DNA of 64,000 bases from Bradyrhizobium sp. B097 (GCF_038957035.1 NZ_CP152412.1:6382501-6446500), one strand, 5' to 3'; shown: positions 38,680-46,736, counted from the stretch's first letter. Notes: generated from the letters alone by a model not told the origin. A program made the numbers and translations.

Positions 38680-39951
38680 ATGGCCGTCACGCGTCATCCG
38701 ACGCGCAGGGATGTAGTCCGTGGCGCCGCTGCCGTCGCAGCGGCGGCCTTGGCGCGTCCGGCGCTGGCGCAAGGTGTACCGCGGATCGCGGTGATCGGTG
38801 GTGGCTTCGGCGGCGCGGCCTGCGCACGGGCGCTGCGGCGGCTCGATGCCAAACTCCAGGTCACGCTGATCGAGCCGAACAGAATTTTCACCGCCTGCCC
38901 GTTCAGCAACGAGGTGATCGCAGGCCTGCGTGAACTCTCGTCGCAGCAGTTCACCTACGACAAGGTTGCCGCCGACGGCATCACGATCGCCGCGCAGGCG
39001 GCCACCAAGGTCGATGCGCAGGCGCGCACCATCACGCTTTCCGATGGCACGACGCTCTCCTATGACCGGCTTGCCCTGGCCCCCGGCATCGACATGCACT
39101 TCGACGCCCTCTCCGGCTATGACGAGGCAGCCGCCGAAAAGATGCCGCACGCCTGGAAGGCCGGTGAGCAGACTCTGCTGCTGCGCAAGCAGCTCGAGGC
39201 CATGGACGATGGCGGCCTCGTCGTGATCGCGGTCCCCGCCGCTCCGTTGCGCTGCCCGCCGGCGCCCTACGAGCGCGCCAGCCTGATCGCGCATTACCTG
39301 AAGGCGAAGAAGCCGCGCTCGAAGATCCTGGTGCTCGACGCCAAGGACAATTACTCGCAGCAAAAACTATTCGAGAAGGCCTGGGCGGAGCTCTACCCCG
39401 GCATGATCGAGCGCATCGCGCTGTCGCAAGGCGGCCGCGTGACGTCGGTCGATCCGGCGACGAACGAGATCGTCACCGACTTCGGCAACTACACCGCCGC
39501 GGTCGCCAATGTGATCCCGCCGCAGCGAGCCGGCCGCATCGCCGAAATCGCCGGCGCTGCCGACCACACCGGCTGGTGCCCGATCGATCCGGTCAGCTTT
39601 GCCTCCAAGCTCGTGCCCAACATCCACGTTATCGGTGACGCCGCGATCGCCGGCGGCATTCCGAAATCCGCCTCCGCCGCGGCGGCGCAAGGCCGGGCCT
39701 GTGCCGCGGCGATCGTCAACGCCCTTGCAGGCAAGGCGCCGGAGACGCCGCGGCTCGATGGCGCCTGCTACAACACGGTCGCGCCCGGCTATGCGTTCTC
39801 GCTGAAGGGCATCTATCAGCCCAAGGAGGATCAGTACGCCGAGGCCGAGGTGACCACGAGCCCGGTCGACGCGCCGCGCGAGGTGCGCCAGCGCGAGGCC
39901 GACCAGGCGCTCGACTGGTTCAGGAGCATTACGGGAGACGCCTTTGGCTAG
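38680..39951 (+). CDS. soxF: Flavocytochrome c-type sulfide dehydrogenase flavoprotein (FccB/SoxF)
   Basis: 423 residues. A Tat-type signal (HPTRRDVVRGAAAVAAAALARPALA) precedes an FAD Rossmann motif RIAVIGGGFGGAACARAL. The sequence NRIFTACPFSNEVIAGLRE carries the redox-active cysteine position of FccB, and the mid-segment APLRCPPAPYERASL carries another conserved cysteine. The C-terminal region VHVIGDAAI-like (NIHVIGDAAIAGGIPKSASAAAAQG) is also typical. It oxidises sulfide in the periplasm and passes electrons to a c-type cytochrome. No fccA gene is adjacent; soxX follows with an 8-bp overlap. SoxF is the name when it sits in a sox operon. Confidence 0.87.
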   Translation: MAVTRHPTRRDVVRGAAAVAAAALARPALAQGVPRIAVIGGGFGGAACARALRRLDAKLQVTLIEPNRIFTACPFSNEVIAGLRELSSQQFTYDKVAADGITIAAQAATKVDAQARTITLSDGTTLSYDRLALAPGIDMHFDALSGYDEAAAEKMPHAWKAGEQTLLLRKQLEAMDDGGLVVIAVPAAPLRCPPAPYERASLIAHYLKAKKPRSKILVLDAKDNYSQQKLFEKAWAELYPGMIERIALSQGGRVTSVDPATNEIVTDFGNYTAAVANVIPPQRAGRIAEIAGAADHTGWCPIDPVSFASKLVPNIHVIGDAAIAGGIPKSASAAAAQGRACAAAIVNALAGKAPETPRLDGACYNTVAPGYAFSLKGIYQPKEDQYAEAEVTTSPVDAPREVRQREADQALDWFRSITGDAFG

Positions 39952-40393
39952 GCTCGCTCCCACAACGTTGATCGCCGCGGCATTGTTCGCAGCCTGCGCG
40001 CCCGCCGGCGCCGAGGAACTGCGGCCCTACACCGTCGTGGGCGATGCGATCCCGGTCTCGCTGACGGGCAGCAAGGGCGACGTGACCCGCGGCCGTGCGC
40101 TGATCGTCGAGCGTTCCTCGACTTGCATCCTCTGTCACAGCGGCCCATTTCCCGAGCAGGCATTCCAGGGCGACCTCGCGCCGAACCTCACCGGCAGCGG
40201 CAGCCGCTGGTCGGAAGGACAATTGCGGCTCCGGCTGGTCGATGCGTCGCATCTCAATACAGCGACGATCATGCCGTCCTATTATCGCGTCGATGGGCTT
40301 ACGCGGGTCGGCGCGTCATGGCGCGGCAAGCCGATCCTGTCGGCGGAACAGATCGAGGATATCGTGGCCTATCTTGTGACGCAGAAGAACTAG
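39944..40393 (+). CDS. soxX: SoxX, monohaem cytochrome subunit of L-cysteine S-thiosulfotransferase
   Basis: 149 residues with a TTG start at 39944, supported by GGGAGA at 39933-39938 and an 8-bp overlap with soxF. Signal peptide TLIAAALFAACAPAGA. The single haem site is C61-C64-H65 (STCILCHSG), and M110 in TIMPSYYRV is the likely distal ligand. SoxX pairs with SoxA to attach thiosulfate to the SoxY carrier cysteine. The rest of the complex partner, soxA, is three genes downstream. Confidence 0.92.
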   Translation: MARLAPTTLIAAALFAACAPAGAEELRPYTVVGDAIPVSLTGSKGDVTRGRALIVERSSTCILCHSGPFPEQAFQGDLAPNLTGSGSRWSEGQLRLRLVDASHLNTATIMPSYYRVDGLTRVGASWRGKPILSAEQIEDIVAYLVTQKN

Positions 40394-40402
40394 GACGAAG
40401 TG

Positions 40403-40864
40403 ATGGCAAATTCGGAGCACACACGGCGAACGTTCCTGAGCCTCACCGGCGGCGCCGCCGTGCTCGTGATCGTGCGCCCTGCCGACGCAACGCCGGCGAT
40501 GCTGTCGGCCGCGATCCGCAATGTCATCGGCGAGGCCAATGTCCGCACCGGCAAGGTCAAGCTCGACATCCCGCCGCTGGTCGAGAACGGCAACACGGTG
40601 CCGATGACGGTCAGCGTCACCAGCCCGATGACGGCGGACGAGTATGTGAAGAGCATCCACGTCTTCAACGAGAAGAACCCGCAGCCGAACATCGGCAATT
40701 TCTATCTCGGGCCGCGCGCCGGACGCGCCCAGATATCGACCCGCATCCGCCTCGCCGACAGCCAGAAGGTGACCGCGATCGCACGGCTGTCCGACGACAC
40801 GTTCTGGTCGGCAACCGCCGATGTCGTGGTGACGCTCGCCGCCTGCACCGAGGAGGCGATCTGA
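40403..40864 (+). CDS. soxY: SoxY sulfur carrier with atypical C-terminal arm
   Basis: 153 residues from the ATG at 40403 (GTG at 40400 is an alternative). Tat signal HTRRTFLSLTGGAAVLVIV. The immunoglobulin-like SoxY domain shows GKVKLDIPPLVENGNTVPMTVSV and YVKSIHVFNEKNPQPNIGNFYL. The carrier normally ends in a mobile GGCGG arm whose cysteine holds the sulfur substrate. Here the protein ends LAACTEEAI: C148 is kept, but the flanking glycines are absent and five residues follow. It is translationally coupled to soxZ (TGATG). Identification is sure; whether it functions as a standard carrier is not. Confidence 0.88.
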   Translation: MANSEHTRRTFLSLTGGAAVLVIVRPADATPAMLSAAIRNVIGEANVRTGKVKLDIPPLVENGNTVPMTVSVTSPMTADEYVKSIHVFNEKNPQPNIGNFYLGPRAGRAQISTRIRLADSQKVTAIARLSDDTFWSATADVVVTLAACTEEAI

Positions 40865-41184
40865 TGCCATCGGCCCTGATCAACGTGCCGGCCAAGGCCA
40901 AGCGCGGCAGCGTCATCGAGATCAAGACGCTGATGTCGCACATCATGGAGACCGGCTACCGCCACACCGCGTCGGGCGACGTGGTGCCGCGTGACATCAT
41001 CACGAGCTTCACGTGCCGCTTCAACGGCGCGGAGATCTTTCGAGCCGATCTTTATCCGGCGATCGCGGCCAATCCGTTCATCACCTTCTTCACCATCGTG
41101 ACCGAGAGCGGCAAGTTCGAGTTCGAGTGGATCGGCGACAAGGGGTTTTCGGAGACCGCGCAGGCTTCGATCACGGTTGAATGA
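40864..41184 (+). CDS. soxZ: SoxZ, sulfur carrier partner
   Basis: 106 residues, typical SoxZ length. It opens ALINVPAKAKRGSVIEIKTLMSHIMETGYR and contains RDIITSFTCRFNGAEIFRADLYPAIAANPFITFF, the conserved SoxZ core. It forms the periplasmic SoxYZ heterodimer; having no signal of its own it is normally co-exported with Tat-bearing SoxY. Its start overlaps the soxY stop and its own stop overlaps soxA (ATGA), so all three genes are translationally coupled. Confidence 0.93.
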   Translation: MPSALINVPAKAKRGSVIEIKTLMSHIMETGYRHTASGDVVPRDIITSFTCRFNGAEIFRADLYPAIAANPFITFFTIVTESGKFEFEWIGDKGFSETAQASITVE

Positions 41185-41954
41185 AGATTGCGGTCTGCAT
41201 CGCGCTTCTGACGGCGATAGCGGGCGCGGCGCTCGCCGCGGAGATTCCGCTATCCGAGCGCCGCTCCGGCTACAGCTTCATGAGCGCGGACACCAAGGCG
41301 ATGCAGGACGAGGACACCGCCAACCCCGGCATGCTCTCTGTGCTCGACGGCGAAGCCTTGTGGAAACGCAAGGCGGGCGGCGCGGACAAGGCCTGCGCCG
41401 ACTGCCACAACGATGCACGCATCAGCATGAAGGGCGTCGCGGCGCACTATCCGGCCTTCGAGAAGGCGCTGGGAAAGCCGGTCGACCTCGAAGGGCGGAT
41501 CAATCTTTGCCGGACCAACCACCAGCACGCGTCGCCGTTCGCCTATGAAAGCCGCGAGCTGTTGGCGCTATCAGCCTATGTCGCGCAGCAGTCGCGCGGC
41601 ATGCCGATCGCAGCCAGCGACGATCCGGAGCTCGCGCCATTCGTCGAGAAGGGCCATGCACTGTTCGTGCAGCGGCAGGGCCAGCTCAATCTCGGCTGCA
41701 CCAGCTGCCACGACGATAACTGGGACAAGAAGCTCGCGGGAAGCACGATCACGCAGGGACAGCCGACCGGTTATCCGCTGTACCGGCTGGAATGGCAGTC
41801 ACTCGGATCGTTGCAGCGGCGGCTGCGCGCCTGCATCACCGGCATCCGCGCACAGGCCTATGATTATGGTGCGCCCGAGCTGGTCGAGCTCGAGCTCTAT
41901 CTGATGTCGCGGGCGCGCGGCATGCCGATCGAGACGCCAGCGGTCAGGCCGTGA
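41181..41954 (+). CDS. soxA: SoxA, dihaem subunit of L-cysteine S-thiosulfotransferase
   Basis: 257 residues with a Sec signal (AVCIALLTAIAGAALAA). Two haem motifs are visible: C72-C75-H76 (CADCH) and C173-C176-H177 (CTSCH), so this is the two-haem form. C110 (INLCR) and C218 (LRACITG) are at the places expected for the distal cysteine ligands, the latter being the active-site cysteine persulfide ligand in SoxAX. It closes the operon soxF-soxX-soxY-soxZ-soxA. soxB, soxC and soxD are not in the window, so the set here is incomplete. A palindromic repeat follows 20 bp later. Confidence 0.92.
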   Translation: MKIAVCIALLTAIAGAALAAEIPLSERRSGYSFMSADTKAMQDEDTANPGMLSVLDGEALWKRKAGGADKACADCHNDARISMKGVAAHYPAFEKALGKPVDLEGRINLCRTNHQHASPFAYESRELLALSAYVAQQSRGMPIAASDDPELAPFVEKGHALFVQRQGQLNLGCTSCHDDNWDKKLAGSTITQGQPTGYPLYRLEWQSLGSLQRRLRACITGIRAQAYDYGAPELVELELYLMSRARGMPIETPAVRP

Positions 41955-41974
41955 TTGCACACGACGCCATCCAC

Positions 41975-42060
41975 GTCATTGCGAGCGAAGCGAAGCAATC
42001 CGTTGCTTCTGGCTGTACCGGAAGATGGATTGCTTCGTCGCTACCGCTCCTCGCAATGAC
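41975..42060. repeat. Palindromic intergenic repeat (GTCATTGCGAGCGAAGCGAAGCAATCC type)
   Basis: One end reads GTCATTGCGAGCGAAG and the other ends CTCCTCGCAATGAC; the arms carry complementary GAAGCAATCC/GGATTGCTTC segments. It lies between the convergent soxA and ferredoxin-reductase genes. This repeat type is widespread between genes in alphaproteobacteria. Confidence 0.75.
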
Positions 42061-42112
42061 GAACATTTCACGACCCGTCAGGACGAGGAGATAGTAGTTC
42101 CAGACGCGACGA

Positions 42113-42886
42113 TTACCGCTCGGCGAATGCCTTCTCGACCACGAACTGGGCGGGCTCGCCGTGATTGCCCTCGACGAAGCCGCGACTGCCGAGCAGCGTG
42201 CGGGTGTCGGCGACCAGCGCCGGCGAGCCGCATATCATGACGCGGTCATGCGCGGCATCGAGCGCCGGCAGGCCGATGTCGGCGAACAGCTTGCCCGAGG
42301 TGATGAGGTCGGTGATGCGGCCGCGATTGCGGAACGGATCGCGGGTCACGGTCGGGTAATAGATCAGCTGGTCGCGCAGCAGCTCGCCGATCAATTCGTC
42401 CTGCGGCAGCTTCTCGGTGATCATCTCGCCATAGGCGAGCTCCTTGACGCGGCGGCAGCCGTGCAGCAGCACGACCTTCTCGAAGCGGTCATAGGTCTCG
42501 GGATCCTTGATCACGCTGAGGAACGGCGCGAGGCCGGTGCCGGTACCGATCAGATAGAGGTTGCGGCCGTCCTCGAGGTTGTCGATGACCAGCGTGCCGG
42601 TGGCCTTGCGGCTGACGATGATCTCGTCGCCTTCCTTCAGGTGCTGGAGGCGCGAGGTCAGCGGGCCGTCCGGAACCTTGATCGAGAAGAACTCGAGCGT
42701 GTCCTCGTAGTTGGCGCTGGCGACGCTGTAGGCCCGCAGCAGCGGCTTCTCGCCGACCTTGAGCCCGATCATGGTGAACTCGCCGTTGCGGAAGCGGAAC
42801 GACGGATTGCGTGTGGTTGTGAAGGAGAACAGCGTGTCGGTCCAGTGATGAACGCTGAGGACGCTTTCCTGGTTGAAATTGCTCAT
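42113..42886 (-). CDS. fpr: Ferredoxin-NADP(+) reductase
   Basis: 257 residues, bacterial Fpr length. The FAD-binding signature is PLLRAYSVASANYEDTLEFFSIKVPDGPLTSRL, and the NADP domain has YLIGTGTGLAPFLSVIKDP, VVLLHGCRRVKELAY, HDRVMICGSPAL and a C-terminus ending VVEKAFAER, as in subclass IA enzymes. It shuttles electrons between NADPH and a ferredoxin or flavodoxin. It is divergent from the enamidase gene, and its promoter (TTGACT at 43005-43000, TATTCG at 42982-42977) overlaps the palindrome at 42949-42978, so it is probably in the nicotinate regulon as an electron donor for the ring reductase. That role is inferred. Confidence 0.9.
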   Translation of the reverse strand: MSNFNQESVLSVHHWTDTLFSFTTTRNPSFRFRNGEFTMIGLKVGEKPLLRAYSVASANYEDTLEFFSIKVPDGPLTSRLQHLKEGDEIIVSRKATGTLVIDNLEDGRNLYLIGTGTGLAPFLSVIKDPETYDRFEKVVLLHGCRRVKELAYGEMITEKLPQDELIGELLRDQLIYYPTVTRDPFRNRGRITDLITSGKLFADIGLPALDAAHDRVMICGSPALVADTRTLLGSRGFVEGNHGEPAQFVVEKAFAER

Positions 42887-42948
42887 CGCACCAATCCCTG
42901 ATTTGTGCTGCGGCGGAAAGGGACTTGAACCCCGTTGACCGGCCGGAT

Positions 42949-42978
42949 CGTTTGTATACGATCATTCGTATACAAACG
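42949..42978. promoter_or_regulatory. Nicotinate-regulon operator 1, between fpr and enamidase genes
   Basis: Perfect 13-bp inverted arms, CGTTTGTATACGA (42949-42961) and its complement (42966-42978), with a 4-bp spacer. It overlaps a plus-strand promoter candidate for the enamidase (TTGACC 42935-42940, TACGAT 42957-42962) and a minus-strand one for fpr (TTGACT 43005-43000, 17-bp spacer, TATTCG 42982-42977). The 14-mer GATCATTCGTATAC at 42960-42973 recurs on the opposite strand at the reductase promoter. A repressor here would block both genes. Confidence 0.8.
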
Positions 42979-43056
42979 AATAATCCGGCTTGATCCGAAA
43001 GTCAAGCCGGGCTCAAATTCCCGGGCAATTTCGGAAAGAAACGAAGGAAAACACCC

Positions 43057-44253
43057 ATGGCTCACGACGCGCCCCAGGCCACCGGCCCCAGCAAGCTGGT
43101 GATCCGCAATATCGGGCTACTGCTGTCGGGAGCCCTGGAACGGCCGATCCTGGATGCCGATACCATCGTCGCCGAGAACGGCAGGATCACAGCGATCGGC
43201 CGCTTCAAGGATGTCGACACCGAAGGCGCCACCACGATCGTCGACGCCATGGGAACGACGGTCGCGCCCGGCCTGATCGACAGCCACGTGCATCCCGTCG
43301 CCGGCGACTGGACCCCGCGGCAGAACCAGACCAACTGGATCGACAGCTATCTGCATGGCGGCGTCACCACCATGATCTCCGCCGGCGAGGTGCATATGCC
43401 CGGCCGGCCGCGCGACGTGGTCGGCGTGAAGGCGATGGCGATCTTCGCGCAGCGCGCGTTCTGGACGCTGCGGCCGGGCGGTGTGAAGGTGCATGCCGGC
43501 GCGCCGGTGATCGAATGCGAGATGGTCGAGGACGATTTCAAGGAAATGGCCGCCGCCGGCGTCAAGCTGCTCGGCGAGGTCGGGCTAGGTGGTGTGAAGG
43601 ACGGGCCGACGGCGCGGAAAATGGTCGGCTGGGCGCGCAAATACGGCATTCAGAGCACGATCCACACCGGCGGTCCTTCGATCCCCGGCTCCGGCCTGAT
43701 CGACAAGGACGTGGTGCTGGAAGCCGACACCGACGTGGTCGGCCATATCAATGGCGGCCACACCGCGCTGCCCGACGACCAGATCCGCTGCATCTGCGAG
43801 GGCTGCAAGCGCGGGCTCGAGCTGGTGCATAACGGCAATGAACGTTCGGCGCTGTTCACGCTGCGCACCGCGCGCGAGATGGGCGATTTGCATCGCGTCA
43901 TCCTCGGCACCGACGCGCCGGCCGGCTCCGGCGTGCAGCCGCTCGGCATCCTGCGGATGGTCTCGCTGTTGTCCTCGCTCGGCGAGCTGCCCGCCGAGCT
44001 GGCGTTCTGCCTTGCCACCGGCAACACCGCGCGGATGCGCGAGCTCGATTGCGGCCTGATCGAGGTCGGCCGCTCCGCCGATTTCGTGCTGATGGACAAG
44101 GCGCAGCATTCGCCCGGCAAGAACATCCTGGAGAGCGTTCAGCTCGGCGATCTCCCGGGCATCGGCATGACCATCATCGACGGCATCGTCCGCACCCAGC
44201 GCAGCCGCAACACGCCGCCCGCAGGCAAGGTGCCGGAGATCGTGGCGAAGTAG
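43057..44253 (+). CDS. ena: Enamidase (6-oxo-1,4,5,6-tetrahydronicotinate amidohydrolase)
   Basis: 398-residue amidohydrolase that opens the reduced ring of 6-oxo-1,4,5,6-tetrahydronicotinate to ammonia and 2-formylglutarate in the Eubacterium barkeri pathway. The sequence matches that enzyme closely as I recall it: ALERPILDADTIVAENGRITAIG, APGLIDSHVHP, HGGVTTMISAGEVHMPGRPRD, GEVGLGGVKD, HTGGPSIPGSG, GHINGGHTALP, GTDAPAGSG and SRNTPPAGK. The binuclear metal ligands are all present: H77, H79, E174, H203, H230 and D285. A shared operator with fpr lies 78 bp upstream. Assignment rests on recalled family similarity plus the linked nicotinate hydroxylase and reductase; other cyclic amidases of the superfamily lack this set of motifs. 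Confidence 0.88.
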   Translation: MAHDAPQATGPSKLVIRNIGLLLSGALERPILDADTIVAENGRITAIGRFKDVDTEGATTIVDAMGTTVAPGLIDSHVHPVAGDWTPRQNQTNWIDSYLHGGVTTMISAGEVHMPGRPRDVVGVKAMAIFAQRAFWTLRPGGVKVHAGAPVIECEMVEDDFKEMAAAGVKLLGEVGLGGVKDGPTARKMVGWARKYGIQSTIHTGGPSIPGSGLIDKDVVLEADTDVVGHINGGHTALPDDQIRCICEGCKRGLELVHNGNERSALFTLRTAREMGDLHRVILGTDAPAGSGVQPLGILRMVSLLSSLGELPAELAFCLATGNTARMRELDCGLIEVGRSADFVLMDKAQHSPGKNILESVQLGDLPGIGMTIIDGIVRTQRSRNTPPAGKVPEIVAK

Positions 44254-44270
44254 GTTACGATAGACGACCT

Positions 44271-44374
44271 GTCATCCTGAGGCGCTCGCAAAGCGAGCCT
44301 CGAAGGATGCACGGCCACCAGCCGGGCCGTCGACCCTTCGAGACGGTCGCTTCGCGACCTCCTCAGGGTGACGG
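44271..44374. repeat. Palindromic intergenic repeat, family A, copy 2
   Basis: Starts GTCATCCTGAGGCGC and ends CCTCCTCAGGGTGACGGT. It shares a 33-nt identical core (44313-44345) with the copy at 22605-22637. The remaining 44375-44633 shows no gene, only an AGGAGG site (44621-44626) for the next coding sequence. Confidence 0.85.
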
Positions 44375-44633
44375 TGAGAGATTGGTCCGTAGGGGACGGT
44401 CAAGCGGCGCGTGCTCAACCTCTTGAAGACGCTGTTGGATCACGAGCACGGCACCGCGCGTCTTTGCCGCGCCGCCTCCGTAACCGAACCTTGTTTCCAC
44501 CCGTCATCATTGAGGTGTATCGTGCCGCCACGCGAACCTAGCCGGCGGCGCTCGCAAGAGCCACGCGACGATTAAGTTCCTGTCGCATGCCGCCGTGCCG
44601 TTGGTCCACACCAGGCAAACAGGAGGCAGCACG

Positions 44634-46034
44634 ATGACGATGAGGCCAGATCCCACGTTTCACGCGTCGCCGAAGCTTGCGATGGAAGCTCCGGCCGAGA
44701 ACTTCGCCTACACCGTGCTGCTCAGCCCAGACTTTTCCAGGCCCGACGCGCTCGCCGTGATCGACGTCAAGCCGGGCTCGCCGACCTACAGCAAGATCGT
44801 CCACACCGTGACGATGCCCAACAAGGGCGACGAGTTTCACCATTTCGGCTGGAACGCGTGTTCGTCGGCATTGTCCCCGCTTGCGGGACATGCCTTCATC
44901 GAACGCCGCTATCTCATCGTTCCCGGCATGCGGTCGTCGCGGATCTACATCATCGACACCAAGCCGGATCCGACGCAGGCCAAGATCCACAAGATCATCG
45001 AGCCCGAGGAGGTGTTCAGGAAGACCGGCTATTCGCGACCGCATACCATCCACTGCGGCCCGGACGGCATTTACGTCTCGACACTCGGCGGCGGCGGCAA
45101 GGACGGCACCGATGGACCGCCCGGCGTCTTCATCATGGACTGCGAGACCTTCGAGGTGCTCGGACGCTGGGAGATCGATCGCGGTCCCCAGACCAAGCAT
45201 TATGACTTCTGGTGGAACCTGCCGCGCGACTACATGGTGAGCAGCGAATGGGCGCTGCCGCCGCAATTCGAGAACGGGATCGTGCCGGAGGACCTGCTCT
45301 CGAACAAATACGGCCATCGCATCCACTTCTGGGATCTGCGCGCGCGCCGCAATGTCCAGACCATTGATCTGGGCGCCAACCACCAAATGGCGCTGGAGGT
45401 GCGTCCCGCGCACGATCCGGTTCGCGAACACGGCTTCGTCGGCGTCGTGGTCGATACCACCAACCTCGAAGGATCGATCTGGACCTGGTGGCGCGAGGGC
45501 GGCAAGTTTCACATCGAGAAGACGGCGACGATCCCGCCCGAGCCCGCGCCGAAAGACCAGTTGCCGCCGCTGCTGCAGGGATTCGGCGCCGTGCCGCCGC
45601 TGGTGACCGACATCGATCTGTCGATGGACGACAAGTTCCTTTACGTGTCCTGCTGGGCGACCGGCGAGATGCGCCAATACGATGTCAGCGATCCGCACAA
45701 GCCGAAACTCGCCGGATCGGTCCGCATCGGCGGCATCGTCAGCCGCACGCCGCATCCCAACGGACAGACATTTGCCGGCGGTCCGCAGATGGTCGAGATC
45801 AGCCGCGACGGCAAGCGGGTCTACTGGACCAATTCGCTGTACTCGACCTGGGACGACCAGTTCTATCCGCAAGGCATTCCCGGCGCCGAGGTGATGGCGA
45901 ATGCCAGCCCGGGCGGCGGGCTTGAACTGGCAAAGGACTACTGGGTCAGCCTCCCCGACGGCTATCGCGCGCACCAGATCCGGCTCGACGGCGGCGACTG
46001 CTCGACGGATTCGTTCTGCTATCCATCGGCCTGA
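44634..46034 (+). CDS. Selenium-binding-protein family / methanethiol oxidase-type protein (SBP56/MtoX)
   Basis: 466 residues, the usual SBP56 length. Family marks are SPDALAVIDVKPGS-like (RPDALAVIDVKPGSPTYSKIVHTVTMP), GDEFHHFGWNACSSAL, RYLIVPGMRSSRIYIIDT, PHTIHCGPDGIYVSTLGG, NLPRDYMVSSEWALP and the C-terminal GGDCSTDSFCYPSA. Bacterial members characterised as MtoX oxidise methanethiol to formaldehyde, hydrogen sulfide and hydrogen peroxide with a copper cofactor. No signal peptide is apparent. The gene is followed after 2 bp by a membrane-protein gene, so the pair is coupled. Membership is firm; methanethiol oxidation is inferred and other relatives have no proven activity. Confidence 0.88.
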   Translation: MTMRPDPTFHASPKLAMEAPAENFAYTVLLSPDFSRPDALAVIDVKPGSPTYSKIVHTVTMPNKGDEFHHFGWNACSSALSPLAGHAFIERRYLIVPGMRSSRIYIIDTKPDPTQAKIHKIIEPEEVFRKTGYSRPHTIHCGPDGIYVSTLGGGGKDGTDGPPGVFIMDCETFEVLGRWEIDRGPQTKHYDFWWNLPRDYMVSSEWALPPQFENGIVPEDLLSNKYGHRIHFWDLRARRNVQTIDLGANHQMALEVRPAHDPVREHGFVGVVVDTTNLEGSIWTWWREGGKFHIEKTATIPPEPAPKDQLPPLLQGFGAVPPLVTDIDLSMDDKFLYVSCWATGEMRQYDVSDPHKPKLAGSVRIGGIVSRTPHPNGQTFAGGPQMVEISRDGKRVYWTNSLYSTWDDQFYPQGIPGAEVMANASPGGGLELAKDYWVSLPDGYRAHQIRLDGGDCSTDSFCYPSA

Positions 46035-46036
46035 AT

Positions 46037-46705
46037 GTGAGTGCAGCCGATTGGACACCGGTTTGGCTGTGGCTGGCGGTGATTGCGAGCGGCCTCTACC
46101 ACGGGGTCAACCCGGGCATGGGCTGGCCGCTCGCGGTTTCGGCGGGGTTGATGCAAAGGAGTTCGCGCGCGCTGCTGGCCGCGCTTGGCCCGCTCGCAAT
46201 CGGTCATCTGCTGGCGGTGCTGCTCGTGATCCTCCCCTTCGCGCTGCTGATCACCCTCGTCGAATGGCAGCGCACGATCCGGATCGGTGCCAGCCTGCTT
46301 GTGATCGCGTTCGGCATCTATCGGCTGATCGACCGGCGCCATCCGCGGGCCTTCGCGCGGATACCACCGACGCAACTCGCTTTGTGGTCGTTCGCGGTGG
46401 CGATCGCCCACGGCGCGGCGCTGATGCTGGTGCCGATCTATCTCGGACTATGCCGCGAGGCTGAGCCGGACCAGGGCCACGCGGCGGCGAACTCCTTGAT
46501 CGACACCAACCTCACCATGGCCGTGCTGGTCTCCATCGTCCATGCCGGCGCGATGATCGCCGTCGGCGGATGCCTGGCGTGGCTGGTCTACCGCTACCTC
46601 GGTCTCAAATTCGTGGCCCGGAGCTGGTTCAATCTGGACACGGTTTGGGCCGTCAGCCTGGTGCTGGTCGGCGCCGTCGCGCTGGTGCTTGGTCTTGCGA
46701 CGTAG
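46037..46705 (+). CDS. Polytopic membrane protein of unknown function
   Basis: 222 residues with a GTG start two bases after the previous stop. I do not recognise a named family. About six hydrophobic segments are visible (VWLWLAVIASGLYHGVN, LLAALGPLAIGHLLAVLLVILPFALLITLV, IGASLLVIAFGIYRLI, LALWSFAVAIAHGAALMLVPIYL, LTMAVLVSIVHAGAMIAVGG, VWAVSLVLVGAVALVLGLA). Histidines lie within or near the helices, including GLYHGVNPGMGWP, AIGHLLAV, AIAHGAAL and SIVHAGAM, which could bind metal. The layout is vaguely like HupE/UreJ metal permeases, but this is not enough for an assignment. Tight coupling to the SBP56 gene suggests a linked role. Confidence 0.75.
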   Translation: MSAADWTPVWLWLAVIASGLYHGVNPGMGWPLAVSAGLMQRSSRALLAALGPLAIGHLLAVLLVILPFALLITLVEWQRTIRIGASLLVIAFGIYRLIDRRHPRAFARIPPTQLALWSFAVAIAHGAALMLVPIYLGLCREAEPDQGHAAANSLIDTNLTMAVLVSIVHAGAMIAVGGCLAWLVYRYLGLKFVARSWFNLDTVWAVSLVLVGAVALVLGLAT

Positions 46706-46736
46706 TCCGGATGCGACACGGTGGCACTTACTTCAT

